A DNA stretch of 64,000 nt. Source: Neisseriaceae bacterium. Lineage in GTDB: Bacteria > Pseudomonadota > Gammaproteobacteria > Burkholderiales > UBA11063. A program made the position numbers and the translations under genes. The notes beneath the pieces were generated by a model. It was given only the letters and a program-made list of their open reading frames with translations, had not been told where the DNA came from and did not search any database. Positions 29,401 through 38,210 of this stretch are shown here, in pieces; positions within the stretch are counted from its first letter, which is position 1, and every line of letters begins with the position of its first letter. The stretch covers positions 54,469 to 118,468 of the forward strand of contig RXJX01000036.1 in assembly GCA_003963245.1 (NCBI GenBank), written 5' to 3'.

Positions 29401-30300
29401 AAACATAGTTCCAATCATCAGGTTAGCAAAATTACTGCTTATATCCCTGAATTGGCTCATTTGTTGCAAGAGGTTAAACTTGGTACAGGTAAGCAGCAAC
29501 TAACTGGCTATAATAGTCTAATAATCGAAAAAGATGGCAGTATTAGTTTCGGAGTCGTCTCAGAACTAGCTAAAGCGCGAAGTAGCTCTTATCGAGGTTT
29601 GGTTCAATTAATTAAACTACAGCTTAAAGAGCAGCAAAAATATCTTCAGAGTAAAAAGCTGATCGGGTTTGCTGAAATTTCGATGGCTTTAATAGATATC
29701 TACACTAAAGATGAATTGGTGCTAAGTTGTAGTAACTATATTTTAAATATGGCAATTAGCGAAGTTGTAACTGAAGCAATGGCACTAAGTGCGGATCAAT
29801 TTCAGGCTATGATTACGGCTATTCGCGCCAAAGTCAGTGACTGTTTGCAGGAATTTAATAGTTGTTTGCTCAAGTTAGCTAAGTTATATCAGGAGATAAA
29901 ATTAAAGCTAACTAAGCATCCACTCTCAGAATCAATTAACCTTCAGTTGGATGACTTAATCTATCCGGAGTTTTTATCTTTTACGCGGTTCGTTAACCTG
30001 CAAAATTATCCGCGTTATTTACAGGCAATCTTGCTGCGAATGAGTAAATATTCTCAGACTCATCAACGCGATCGAGTTCTTGAAGATGAGGTCAATCAGC
30101 TTTATGATAAATGGTATAATTATGTTGATGAATTAGAGGCTCGCAACAAAATTATTATACGTGAGCTGTATGATTTTAAATATAAAATTGAAGAGTTACG
30201 CGTTTCATTTTTTGCACAGGAACTAAAGACGCTTTATCCTGTATCCAGTAAGCGGCTGTCCAATGAATTAGAGCAATTATACTTACAAAACTTAACTTAA
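26452..30300 (+). CDS. hrpA: ATP-dependent RNA helicase HrpA (DEAH family)
   Basis: 1282 residues, the normal size. Motif I is GETGSGKTTQLPK (about 95-107), motif II is DEVH at 189-192, motif III SAT, and motif VI QRAGRAGR. The helicase-associated and OB-like domains follow, then the long DUF3418 C-terminal region that only HrpA-type bacterial proteins have. HrpA unwinds RNA and has been linked to mRNA processing and rescue of stalled ribosomes. It is followed by nagB after ten bases but shares no pathway with it. Confidence 0.95.
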   Translation: MNNLELINLIEQSNSTYKRYWLNQLHRLEKQPARLAKLILSIQSELTNLQLRQELLAQTKINYPAELPVSQEVRNIQQVIVANQVTIICGETGSGKTTQLPKILLELGYGVNGLIGHTQPRRIAARSLAARIAEELGCHNHENNLVGYKMRFHDRTSHSTMLKLMTDGILLQEIQNDKLLLQYSALIIDEVHERSLNIDFILGYLQQLVKRRPDLKIIITSATIENEKLQRFFGNAPLVNVSGKTYPVDIIYQPYSEEDDDISLNQAIYQAIDAALSVERGNGLVFLPGEREIKNGLNYLRKTDLKHCTLLPLYSRQNNEEQARIFSNEGGLKIILATNIAETSLTIPGVKFVIDSGIARVKRYSLRNRVEQLQVEVVSQASSRQRAGRAGRVSHGLCVRLFSEQEFNLRPQFTEPELLRSNLANVILRLLSLNLGDPASFPFLDQPENKAFNDGFRTLYQVGAIGENNEITPLGRKLAQLPVDVQLARILIAAAEQFACLSEALVIVAFLAIQDPREFPLEQQQLSRERHTIWADKQSEFMQILNLWRWYHEQLAHKKSNKKLLEVCHKQFVSLLRLREWHELHRQLKESLIALGYRENNSPASYSNLHTALLAGFVVNIGQRDIVENYYLSTNGRKFLIHPSAIIDGAKWMVTANLVETSRLYARNSAFIEPQWLNQVAQHLYKYTYNHEHWDKKRGEVVATKSALLYGLQISQTKVSLGTLNAELAREVFIREGLAANQILKNYAFLQHNQQVIRELEKLEDKLRTSLTIMDDELYAFYDSRLPADVFDIPSLEQFIIQNEATLKINLAEMIERFSSSTATINLFPDSIINNQQKIKLKYVFDHSSSEDGVIALIDLSCLAIIDENIFQWLVPGLIRDKVAYLIKALPKSQRLQFNPQQESISQFLEFADSEQSFLQQFIDYANQYKKIKLNYPDLLKVEFPIPLRCHFRIVDNKKVIAYGDNLAELRLKLTSRLNEIVVKHSSNHQVSKITAYIPELAHLLQEVKLGTGKQQLTGYNSLIIEKDGSISFGVVSELAKARSSSYRGLVQLIKLQLKEQQKYLQSKKLIGFAEISMALIDIYTKDELVLSCSNYILNMAISEVVTEAMALSADQFQAMITAIRAKVSDCLQEFNSCLLKLAKLYQEIKLKLTKHPLSESINLQLDDLIYPEFLSFTRFVNLQNYPRYLQAILLRMSKYSQTHQRDRVLEDEVNQLYDKWYNYVDELEARNKIIIRELYDFKYKIEELRVSFFAQELKTLYPVSSKRLSNELEQLYLQNLT

Positions 30301-30310
30301 AGGAGTTGTT

Positions 30311-31120
30311 ATGCGGTTATTAATTTCAAAACATAATATTGGTAAATGGGCTGCACATTATGTTGCCGATAAAATTAATGCTTTTAAACCAAGTGCAGAT
30401 CGCTTATTTGTGTTGGGTTTACCAACAGGTTCGACACCATTGGATATGTATCGTGAGCTGATTGAGCTAAATAAAGCAGGCAAGGTTAGTTTCAAATACG
30501 TTGCGACATTTAATATGGATGAGTATGTTGGTTTGGCTGAAGATCATCCTGAGTCATATCACTACTATATGCATCATCACTTTTTTAACCATATAGATAT
30601 AAATCCAGCTAATATTCATATTTTGGATGGTAATGCCGCTGATTTAGATGTGGAATGTGAGAAATATGAGGAGCAAATTGCTGAATTAGGCGGGATTCAT
30701 CTTCAATTGGGTGGCGTTGGTGAAGATGGACATCTGGCGTTCAACGAACCTGGGTCGTCGTTAGCATCTAAAACCAGAAGCAAAGATCTAAATTTATCTA
30801 CTATTATTGCTAATTCACGTTTCTTTGATGGTGATATCAGTAAAACTCCAAAATTAGCATTAACAATTGGTATTGATACTGTTATGCAAGCTAAAGATGT
30901 AGTAATTATGGTTAAAGGTCTGGCGAAGGCTCCGGCAGTTTATCAAGCAATTGAAGGTGCCGTGTCGAGTATGTGTCCGATTACAGCATTGCAATATCAC
31001 CGTAAGGCGTTAATTGTGTGCGATGAGCCAGCAGCCTACGATCTGCGTCTTAAAACAATTAAATATTTTGAAAATATGCAGGATGAGTATTCAGCGTTAG
31101 AGCAAAAGCTAAGTAATTGA
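30311..31120 (+). CDS. nagB: Glucosamine-6-phosphate deaminase
   Basis: 269 residues, converting glucosamine-6-phosphate to fructose-6-phosphate and ammonia. Conserved segments: GLPTGSTPLDMYRELI (phosphate binding), FNMDEYVGL with catalytic Asp70, and GGVGEDGHLAFNEPGSSL with His141. Close in length to E. coli NagB (266). No nagA, nagE or nagC is nearby, so its place in amino-sugar use versus recycling is unclear. AGGAG stands upstream. Confidence 0.96.
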   Translation: MRLLISKHNIGKWAAHYVADKINAFKPSADRLFVLGLPTGSTPLDMYRELIELNKAGKVSFKYVATFNMDEYVGLAEDHPESYHYYMHHHFFNHIDINPANIHILDGNAADLDVECEKYEEQIAELGGIHLQLGGVGEDGHLAFNEPGSSLASKTRSKDLNLSTIIANSRFFDGDISKTPKLALTIGIDTVMQAKDVVIMVKGLAKAPAVYQAIEGAVSSMCPITALQYHRKALIVCDEPAAYDLRLKTIKYFENMQDEYSALEQKLSN

Positions 31121-31149
31121 TATCGTTTTATGTTGAGGAAACTAGCTGA

Positions 31150-31833
31150 ATGCGTAGATTGGTTTTAATTGTATTGGTTTGCTGGGTTGGATGTAGTTAT
31201 GCTAGTTTAATGGGATCCATTAATAGCTTATTTGGCGTTGGCGGAACGCATAAGCACCGTAAAACTACGGTTGCCAAGGATCAAGATGATAATTCTTTGC
31301 AACTTTACCAGCAATTTTGTACTAATAACCCTACCATTTATGGTTATCAAATTAAATGCGAGAGACCTTCACGCGTTACCCATTTTAAAGCCGACGCATC
31401 AGCTAGTATTCATTGTAGCCAACGCTATCGCGGAATAAGTCAGCAATTTCCAGAGTCTGTAATTATCACGCAGCAATTTATTGCTAGTTTAAATTTATGT
31501 TCGGGTGTTGTTTATGGACCAAACATTCTGAAACGAATCTCTGTGATGGAAGAAAGCAGCGGATTGATTCAAGACAATGATAGTAAAACTTACTATGATT
31601 TGGTCTGTAATGGCAAAAGCGGTTATGAAAGTACAATTTATCTCCGCCAACAACAAGCGTTGCTAAATACAGAGAGCCAACAAATTCAACAATGTATTAA
31701 CCTAAGTCAGCCACCACAAGCACGAAATTTTGTGATGATGTTTTATATCTGTGTTGGGCTAGCGTTAGTTGCATTAGGTGTTTTTGCTTTCCGTGTATAT
31801 AAGGGTAAGCGGCAGCAAGATTTTGAAGGATAA
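31150..31833 (+). CDS. Unknown exported, membrane-anchored cysteine-containing protein
   Basis: 227 residues, not recognised. It begins with a signal-like segment (RRLVLIVLVCWVGCSYA). A periplasmic region with four or five cysteines (FCTNN, IKCERP, IHCSQRY, NLCSGVV, VCNGKSG, QCINLS) follows. One C-terminal transmembrane helix (about 193-213) precedes a short basic tail. The cysteine pattern suggests disulfides in the periplasm. It sits between nagB and gmhA, 29 and 8 bases away, so it is probably part of the same transcript and perhaps of envelope sugar metabolism. That link is an inference from position alone. Confidence 0.6.
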   Translation: MRRLVLIVLVCWVGCSYASLMGSINSLFGVGGTHKHRKTTVAKDQDDNSLQLYQQFCTNNPTIYGYQIKCERPSRVTHFKADASASIHCSQRYRGISQQFPESVIITQQFIASLNLCSGVVYGPNILKRISVMEESSGLIQDNDSKTYYDLVCNGKSGYESTIYLRQQQALLNTESQQIQQCINLSQPPQARNFVMMFYICVGLALVALGVFAFRVYKGKRQQDFEG

Positions 31834-31841
31834 ATTTCATA

Positions 31842-32438
31842 GTGAGTAGTATTATGATAAGTGATATTTTAAATAGTTTAACTGAGGCTCAGCGTGCGTT
31901 AGATCAATTGATAAATGATACTGATAGTATAGAATCGATTCACAAAGCAGCACAGCTATTGATTAAAACTTTTGAGCATGGTGGTAAGGTTATTTCCTGT
32001 GGTAATGGTGGTTCAATGTGTGATGCTATGCATTTTGCCGAAGAGCTAACTGGACAGTATCGTAAACCAAGAAAGGGGCTACCAGCAATAGCTATTGCTG
32101 ATTCTGGGCATTTGACTTGTGTCGGGAATGATTATGGTTATGTTGAAGTATTTTCACGTTATTTGGATGCACATGGTAAAACAGGTGATTGTTTATTAGC
32201 AATTAGTACCAGTGGAACAAGTAAGAATGTGTTGCAGGCTGTAGCAAAAGCGAAAGAGCTGGGAATGACTGTGATTGGTTTAAGCGGGCGGGAAGGATCA
32301 CCGTTAACCAAGTTAGTTGATGTTTCTGTTTGCACTCCAGCAGGTGCTTTTGCTGATAGAGTGCAGGAACTGCATATTAAGGTTATTCATATCTTAATTG
32401 AAATGGTTGAACGCAATTTCTTTCCTGAAAATTATTAA
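31842..32438 (+). CDS. gmhA: Phosphoheptose isomerase (sedoheptulose-7-phosphate isomerase)
   Basis: 198 residues with a SIS domain, turning sedoheptulose-7-phosphate into glycero-manno-heptose-7-phosphate for the LPS inner core. It matches GmhA through SCGNGGSMCDAMHFAEELTGQYR, VGNDYGYVEVFSRY and QELHIKVIHILIEMVE, rather than the related DiaA. Start choice: GTG at 31842 has AAGGA 11 bases upstream; the ATG at 31854 (MISDILNSL) aligns better with the E. coli N-terminus and may be the true start. It ends in a strong terminator. Confidence 0.93.
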   Translation: MSSIMISDILNSLTEAQRALDQLINDTDSIESIHKAAQLLIKTFEHGGKVISCGNGGSMCDAMHFAEELTGQYRKPRKGLPAIAIADSGHLTCVGNDYGYVEVFSRYLDAHGKTGDCLLAISTSGTSKNVLQAVAKAKELGMTVIGLSGREGSPLTKLVDVSVCTPAGAFADRVQELHIKVIHILIEMVERNFFPENY

Positions 32439-32496
32439 TATTTCAGGACAGCATTGAAACTGTTTAAAAAAATGAAAGAAGATAATGAAAGAAGAT

Positions 32497-32535
32497 AAAA
32501 AACGACGACTAATAATTTTAGTCGTCGTTTTTTAT
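32497..32535. terminator. Bidirectional terminator between gmhA and the permease gene
   Basis: A perfect 15-base stem, AAAAAACGACGACTA (32497-32511) with TAGTCGTCGTTTTTT (32519-32533), over a seven-base loop. A and T runs on both sides serve gmhA on the plus strand and the convergent permease gene on the minus strand. Confidence 0.92.
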
Positions 32536-32549
32536 TGAGGAACAATAAA

Positions 32550-34103
32550 CTAGTTACGTACTATTTGTGGATTATATCCCTTTTGGTTAAGTAGGAAGTA
32601 ATAATTCAGAGTGGCAACAGCTATAAATGCTACTAGGTGAATTGTACTTGTTAGAGTACCAAGATCTTGGAAATAACCAAATACCGTTACAACTGCCATA
32701 TAAACGAACATTGTCCATGAGGATAAAAATGCTTTGATTGTACCCGACACTGTTTTGTAATACACAGCACAGTAGATTAAAAAGAATACTGCATGGAATA
32801 CGAGAGACAGCAACAAAGGCATGAATCCACACTGGATTAATAGATAGCTTACTACCAAATATGCAATATAGCTTAAACTAATTCCACCGGGCATTCTAAA
32901 TGGACGTGGCTTATCAGTATCAATTTTACGAAGTTTACAAAATGCAATCGGTACTGCTAAACATGAAATTAACTGGAATACTGAAACCACAATCATGATT
33001 TTATCCCAGTTATCAAAGAATACCACTAGAATCATGCAAAAGATTAAAGTAACAAAGATTGATAAGCGTGAGATACCATGTATTGGATGTTCTTTGGCGA
33101 AAACTGAGGGCATTTGTTTGTCTTCTGCCATGCCAGTAAACATTCGCGCACTTGAACCCACAAAAACGATACCAGTACCTGATGGACTAATCATTGCATC
33201 AACATAAAGAACAATTGCGACCCAGTTGATCCCGATAATAATTGCTAGCTGCGCCAATGGTGAAGTAAAGTCTAGATGGTGCCAGCCATTAATAATTGAA
33301 TTAGTAGGCACTGCACCAATAAATGATGCTTGCAACATTAGATAAATTACTAGGCAAATTAATACTGAACCAGCAAGGGCTAACGGAATATTGCGTTGTG
33401 GATTTTTTAGTTCTTTGGAGAATACGGTAATCATGCTGAAGCCATAGAATGAATAAAAAATACCACATGTTACAACAGCTGTAAACATTTTATCCCAGCC
33501 ATATGGAGCAACTGTTCCTTGGTAGGCAGTAAAGTTACTTGGATGAAAGGCTGCAGCAAAAAATATAATTGCGGTTAGTGCCGGAACAGTTAGTTTAATT
33601 ATGGTAATGGTATTATTGGCTTTAGCTAACAGTTTAATTCCCCAATAGTTTAGTAAACCGTAAAGAACCATGATCAAACAAACTAGGGTGATTCCTAAGT
33701 GAGTAAAGTGATTGTTGTTGAATACATCTTCACTTAGTTTAGGAAAAGCCATTGCTAAATATTGCACAGATGCTTCAGCTTCTGCCGGAATGGTGATAAT
33801 GGTAGCAAACCAATTAGAAGACGATATGATGAAACCGTAATCACCATTATGCGTTAGCGTTAACAATCTGGCAAATAAACCAGTTTCCTTTGAGTAGTAA
33901 GTTGCGATTTCTGCTAGAAGTAATGCAATTAACAAAGCTAATAGTGCACCAACGACCCATGAGCCCATAGCAACTGGACCAGCAAACTTGGATGCTTTAT
34001 AACTGGCAAAAAGCCATCCACTTCCGATGATACAACCTACACCGATTGCAATAGCAGAAAACAGACTTGGCTGTTTATTTGAAGATGACTCAATGTAAGC
34101 CAT
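32550..34103 (-). CDS. APC-family amino-acid permease
   Basis: 517 residues with about twelve to fourteen transmembrane helices. The first helix has AIGVGCIIGSGWLFA, the APC-superfamily substrate-binding break (GxG), and helix 6 carries FYSFYGFSMITVFSKELKNPQRNIP, a typical APC signature. It resembles the YveA/YjeM branch, some of whose members are aspartate or other acidic amino-acid proton symporters, but the substrate cannot be fixed. It is a single gene, convergent with gmhA. Its start ATG is preceded on the minus strand by GAGGAGAA. Confidence 0.88.
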   Translation of the reverse strand: MAYIESSSNKQPSLFSAIAIGVGCIIGSGWLFASYKASKFAGPVAMGSWVVGALLALLIALLLAEIATYYSKETGLFARLLTLTHNGDYGFIISSSNWFATIITIPAEAEASVQYLAMAFPKLSEDVFNNNHFTHLGITLVCLIMVLYGLLNYWGIKLLAKANNTITIIKLTVPALTAIIFFAAAFHPSNFTAYQGTVAPYGWDKMFTAVVTCGIFYSFYGFSMITVFSKELKNPQRNIPLALAGSVLICLVIYLMLQASFIGAVPTNSIINGWHHLDFTSPLAQLAIIIGINWVAIVLYVDAMISPSGTGIVFVGSSARMFTGMAEDKQMPSVFAKEHPIHGISRLSIFVTLIFCMILVVFFDNWDKIMIVVSVFQLISCLAVPIAFCKLRKIDTDKPRPFRMPGGISLSYIAYLVVSYLLIQCGFMPLLLSLVFHAVFFLIYCAVYYKTVSGTIKAFLSSWTMFVYMAVVTVFGYFQDLGTLTSTIHLVAFIAVATLNYYFLLNQKGYNPQIVRN

Positions 34104-34288
34104 ATGTTTTTCTCCTCGAATTAGAATTAATTGACCATTGGTTTAGATATTATAGTTTTGAGTGTTTATTCTATCACATAAATGAGTGGATTACTAAATT
34201 ACATCTACCGAAAACTTTACCCCGTAAATGCTGCAGCGCACAAAATAAATCAGTAACTTAACGCATAACAGGGTGTTAGTTAATCAAT

Positions 34289-35323
34289 CTATTGTTGGAT
34301 ATTGCTACAGGTTACACTGCTTAAGCGGTTGTGGTAAGTGATTGCGCTTTCGATATCAACTGCATTGGTGAATGAGTAGCCGCCATAAAGAGGGCTATAG
34401 ACTTGGCAGGCACAAAAATTTTGCCGGATATTTCGTAAATAGTAGATTGTGCTACGTTGATAGGCTGCACTAATCGTTTGTTTACAGTATGTAATATTGA
34501 TGGTGTCGCCAGCAGCGCAAATAGTATTAAGCATAGAATTGCAGATGTTTAAGCAATTAATATTTAAATTAGTCGTTTGCTTATAGCCGATGATTATGGG
34601 TTTATCATTTACTATAGTCGTGATGGGTGTAATAATAGTTGCGCTTTCACTAATTTTAATTGGGGCTTTAATGTTATTTATTGCTAAGTGGCAACCTTCA
34701 GGTTGGTTTATTGGTTTAAATGCTGTCATTTGTTCTGTTTTACCAAAACTATCAATATTTTGATTTTCTCCATACAGAATATCGTTATTAGCTGATCCTC
34801 CTGGTTGCTCAATGCAAGCATTTTTATAGACCTGACCGTACAAAGTCTTTCGTTGTGTGGTAGATTCTAGCTGGTAGCTAATTGCAAAGGGTAGATCATG
34901 TGGGCAGATGAAATTGCTGCTATTACTTTCTGCCATATTATTGGTGAGATTATTAAAAGTTACTGTCCTTGGTGTATGAAATAAATTACTGCTAAGGCTA
35001 TCCAGATTTACCGCCCCAGTTTCGTCATCGGGAGAATAATCTTCACGATAGGGTAGGATCATACTCGAATGTAGTTCTTTAAAGTTAGTTAAGGCGGTAT
35101 TTTTTTTATTGATCTCATCTGAGGAGGAGGCGAGGGTGTTTTGTGGTAATATAAGCGATTTATTTTGTGCTAACTGATTTTTTACCTGCGCGTGAATCTT
35201 ATTTTGCTGTGATGAATCAGTTTGCGCATAAAAACTAATAGCTACGCTAATTATGATTATTACTACCGCAAAAAATAAGTTGTTCCGGCGCAGAAGATTA
35301 CGTTTGTGTTTTAGAAAATTCAT
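34289..35323 (-). CDS. Unknown membrane-anchored, cysteine-rich exported protein
   Basis: 344 residues, not recognised. A very basic N-terminus (FLKHKRNLLRRNN) and one hydrophobic helix (about 16-33) make a signal anchor. The rest would be periplasmic, with a low-complexity Ser/Asn stretch and a C-terminal half holding about ten cysteines, many in close pairs (INCLNICNSMLNTICAAGD, FCACQVY). That suggests several disulfide bonds. It is transcribed away from the EVE gene, with a perfect 26-base palindrome in the shared upstream region. No homologous family comes to mind. Confidence 0.6.
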   Translation of the reverse strand: MNFLKHKRNLLRRNNLFFAVVIIIISVAISFYAQTDSSQQNKIHAQVKNQLAQNKSLILPQNTLASSSDEINKKNTALTNFKELHSSMILPYREDYSPDDETGAVNLDSLSSNLFHTPRTVTFNNLTNNMAESNSSNFICPHDLPFAISYQLESTTQRKTLYGQVYKNACIEQPGGSANNDILYGENQNIDSFGKTEQMTAFKPINQPEGCHLAINNIKAPIKISESATIITPITTIVNDKPIIIGYKQTTNLNINCLNICNSMLNTICAAGDTINITYCKQTISAAYQRSTIYYLRNIRQNFCACQVYSPLYGGYSFTNAVDIESAITYHNRLSSVTCSNIQQ

Positions 35324-35462
35324 GCTAATAATTCTATTCGTTAGTTAAAATTTGCCCGAGCGAATGGGCTCTTATATCCTGTGCGACTTACTTGGCCTCT
35401 ATATGCAAACAATGTATTTTAAAACTAATACGTAACAAACGCGGCAACCACGTTGAAGGTCA

Positions 35463-35488
35463 AACGTTATTATTTAAATAATAACGTT
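35463..35488. repeat. Perfect 26-base palindrome in a divergent promoter region
   Basis: AACGTTATTATTT is followed immediately by its exact reverse complement AAATAATAACGTT. Each arm ends with the small palindrome AACGTT. It lies about 105 bases upstream of the EVE gene and 140 bases upstream of the cysteine-rich protein gene. With no loop and AT-rich content it looks more like a binding site for a dimeric regulator than a terminator. Confidence 0.6.
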
Positions 35489-35592
35489 ATCTTAAAAGAG
35501 TTAGTTCCATGATTGTAACAATTAAAGCATGTCAATTGCAATTCGATTAATGCTAAAATGGCGGGAAAATGTTTTAATCAGAGGATAATATT

Positions 35593-36054
35593 ATGCAATA
35601 TTGGCTAATGAAATCAGAGCCGGGCGAAGTTAGTATTGACGATGTGGCGAATTTTCCCAACCAGTCAGTTGAATGGTTTGGAATTCGTAATTATCAAGCG
35701 CGTAACTTTATGCGTGACCAAATGCAAATTGGAGATAAAGCATTATTTTGGCATTCATCCTGTAAAGAACCAGGTATCTATGGAATTGTAGAGGTAAGTA
35801 CTGCAGCACATCCTGATAGTTTTCAGTTTGACCCAGCAAATGAATATTATGAACCAAAGTCGACTACGGAGAAGCCAGTTTGGTGGTGCGTTGATGTTAA
35901 GTTTGTCAAGAAGACTAAATATATTTCGATTCATGAGTTACGCCAGTACCCTGAGTTAGCAATGATGAAAGTTTTACAAAAGGGTAATCGCTTATCTATC
36001 ACTCCAGTGACACAGGAAGAGTGGATGTTTATTACACGATTACTCGAAAGTTAG
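35593..36054 (+). CDS. EVE domain protein
   Basis: 153 residues, a single EVE (PUA-like) domain: MQYWLMKSEPGEVSIDDV, then WFGIRNYQARNFMRDQMQIGDKALFWHSSCKEPGIYGIVEV, which is the diagnostic core. Proteins of this family, related to human THYN1 and to YTH domains, bind modified bases in DNA or RNA; stand-alone bacterial copies are widespread housekeeping genes of uncertain role. It is followed four bases later by the dipeptidase gene. AGAGGAT is the probable ribosome-binding site. Confidence 0.93.
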   Translation: MQYWLMKSEPGEVSIDDVANFPNQSVEWFGIRNYQARNFMRDQMQIGDKALFWHSSCKEPGIYGIVEVSTAAHPDSFQFDPANEYYEPKSTTEKPVWWCVDVKFVKKTKYISIHELRQYPELAMMKVLQKGNRLSITPVTQEEWMFITRLLES

Positions 36055-36057
36055 GCA

Positions 36058-37053
36058 ATGAAGTTAATTGATTTGCATGCAGATACCATTACCGCACTGT
36101 ATTATGACCCACACGCTTATTCTCCTGAACAAGAGTTTATTTTAAATGCTCCGGTTGGCAATTTGGCAAAAAATGAGTTACATATTGATCTAGAGCGGTT
36201 GCAACAGGCAGATTCATTAGCGCAGTTTTTTGTGCTGTGGTTAAATTTGAAAGCGTGTGATAAATATCAGGTCGATCCATGGTGGCACTTTGTTAAATTA
36301 TACAATCTTTTAATTCAGCAAATTGAGCTTAACTCAGAGCGCATTGAATTAGTTCGCGATTATGCTAATTTGCAACGCGTTTCTCAAAGTGGGAAACTTG
36401 CTGCATTCGTCTGCGTTGAAGAAGGTGGCTTTATTCGTAATCTCGAGCAGCTAGAGCAAGCATATCAATTGGGTGTGCGCTACATTACCTTAGTTTGGAA
36501 TTATGAAAGTCATATTGGAGTACCAAGCTGCATTGATCAAACGCGTGGCTTAAAGCCATTTGGCTATCAGATGGTTGAGCGGATGCAACAACTGGGTATG
36601 TTGGTAGATGTTTCGCATTTAGCTGATCAAGGTGTGCGGGATGTGTTAAAGATTGCCAAATTACCGATTATTGCCAGTCATTCAAATGCACGGGCTTTGT
36701 GTGGGCATACGCGCAATTTACCAGATGAGCTAATTCGTGGTATTGCCGATAATGGTGGTGTGATCGGGGTTAATTGTGTGCCATATTTTTTGGATAGCGA
36801 AGATAAAACAATTCGCTTAAGTAAAATGGTAGCGCATATAAAGCATATCTACCAAATAGCTGGTGAAGACATTTTGGCAATTGGTAATGATTTTGATGGA
36901 TTTAGTAGTCGCTCTGTTGACGATGAAATTAAATCAATTGCTGATTTACCAAAGCTTGTAGCTACATTGCAAAATGCAGGGTTTAGTGAGCGAGTTATTG
37001 AAAAAATCTTTCATGGGAATGTGTTACGAGTATTGAAAAATGCAGTATTTTAG
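36058..37053 (+). CDS. Membrane dipeptidase family protein (peptidase M19)
   Basis: 331 residues of the amidohydrolase-fold renal dipeptidase family. Metal ligands are seen: LHADT (His7, Asp9), Glu121 in CVEEGG, His187 in VDVSHL and His208 in IIASHSNARAL; the distal GNDFDGF aspartate is present. Members cleave dipeptides, some with D-amino acids. No signal peptide is visible, so it is probably cytoplasmic despite the family name. It starts three bases after the EVE stop. Confidence 0.93.
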   Translation: MKLIDLHADTITALYYDPHAYSPEQEFILNAPVGNLAKNELHIDLERLQQADSLAQFFVLWLNLKACDKYQVDPWWHFVKLYNLLIQQIELNSERIELVRDYANLQRVSQSGKLAAFVCVEEGGFIRNLEQLEQAYQLGVRYITLVWNYESHIGVPSCIDQTRGLKPFGYQMVERMQQLGMLVDVSHLADQGVRDVLKIAKLPIIASHSNARALCGHTRNLPDELIRGIADNGGVIGVNCVPYFLDSEDKTIRLSKMVAHIKHIYQIAGEDILAIGNDFDGFSSRSVDDEIKSIADLPKLVATLQNAGFSERVIEKIFHGNVLRVLKNAVF

Positions 37054-37107
37054 GCTATGATTAAGCAGATTAAATGGTTTTATTAGATTTATGGAGTTGG
37101 GTTATAG

Positions 37108-38184
37108 ATGAAGTTATTAAATAAAGTAAGACTAGCTTTATTGCTAGGGGTATTATTGAAGTCTGTGTTGGCTATCGATGTGCTATCAATGCCACAATTG
37201 GATAAACAAACACAAATTATACAATTACAGCAGCAGGCTTTGACATATCTCAATAGTGGTGGTGATCTTAAGCAGTTTGAAAGTAAGGTTTTCCTTGGTG
37301 TAACCATTAAAGGTAATTTGGATGTAGTCGAAGCATCCTTATTACAGGCGCATAACTTAGCACCGGAACGCTTGGATTTAAGTTATTCCTTAGCTGCTAC
37401 CCAAGTTTTAAAAGGTGATCTAAGTAAAGCCCGACAAACCTATCAGATGATTGAGAGCCAGGTGCCAAATTATCCTGTGACTTGGGTTTATGAAGCGGGG
37501 TATGCGAATGCTGTTGGTGAAAGCGCTACGTTTGCTAATTATTTGAATAAACTCAAACAAGTCAAAAGTCCTGAGATGATTCGTTATCGTGAGGCTCTGG
37601 AGATTGCAGATGATGCCAGTGATTTACAAATTAACATCATGCAAACCAGCGAGATTGATCAGCGCAGTGACTTGGTTATTTTAGTTTTAGGTTACGCCTT
37701 GCATAATGATGGGAGTATGGATGATAAATTAGTCAAACGTTTGGAAGTGGCGCAATCAGTAGCCGCGCACTATCCTAATGCTAAAATTATCGTTAGTGGT
37801 GGTGTAGCACAGGCTGGTGTCACCGAATCATTTTTGATGCGCCAGTGGTTGATTGATAAAGGAATTAAGCCAGAAAGTATTATCGTTGAGGATAAATCAG
37901 TTGATACGGTAAGTAATGCGCTCAATAGTATGGCATTGATTAAAAATTTGGCTGCCAAACAGGTGATTTTGGTAACTTCAGCCAGCCACATTCGTCGAGC
38001 AACTGCAGTTTTAGAGCAAGCTGCAGCCAATTTGAATTATGCTGTTGATGTTAATAATGTAGTAGCATGGGATTGGGGAAATACGCCAAATGTAGTTCCT
38101 GCTACTAGTTTGGAAAAAGCTTTGATTGTTCGTGATACTTTGCGTACGGCAGGATTATGGCAATATCCCGGTATGTTACGCTAA
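37108..38184 (+). CDS. Exported YdcF/ElyC-type DUF218 protein with N-terminal TPR-like region
   Basis: 358 residues. A signal peptide (KLLNKVRLALLLGVLLKSVLA) is followed by a helical region of about 150 residues with TPR-like periodicity (EASLLQAHNLAPERLDLSYSLA and the next helices). A DUF218 domain starts near 188 with SDLVILVLGYAL and includes AKIIVSGG, GVTESFLM and TSASHIRRATAVLE. DUF218 proteins (SanA, ElyC, YdcF) act in the envelope and have been linked to peptidoglycan and polyprenyl-carrier metabolism. The TPR-like addition suggests a scaffold. It follows the dipeptidase gene by 54 bases and precedes nadE by 26. Confidence 0.8.
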   Translation: MKLLNKVRLALLLGVLLKSVLAIDVLSMPQLDKQTQIIQLQQQALTYLNSGGDLKQFESKVFLGVTIKGNLDVVEASLLQAHNLAPERLDLSYSLAATQVLKGDLSKARQTYQMIESQVPNYPVTWVYEAGYANAVGESATFANYLNKLKQVKSPEMIRYREALEIADDASDLQINIMQTSEIDQRSDLVILVLGYALHNDGSMDDKLVKRLEVAQSVAAHYPNAKIIVSGGVAQAGVTESFLMRQWLIDKGIKPESIIVEDKSVDTVSNALNSMALIKNLAAKQVILVTSASHIRRATAVLEQAAANLNYAVDVNNVVAWDWGNTPNVVPATSLEKALIVRDTLRTAGLWQYPGMLR

Positions 38185-38210
38185 TTATAGTTTAAGGGTT
38201 TAAGATTAAA

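Noticed and set aside
32497..32535. Long perfect stem as a repeat element
   Set aside because: Its position between convergent genes and A/T runs on both sides explain it as a bidirectional terminator.
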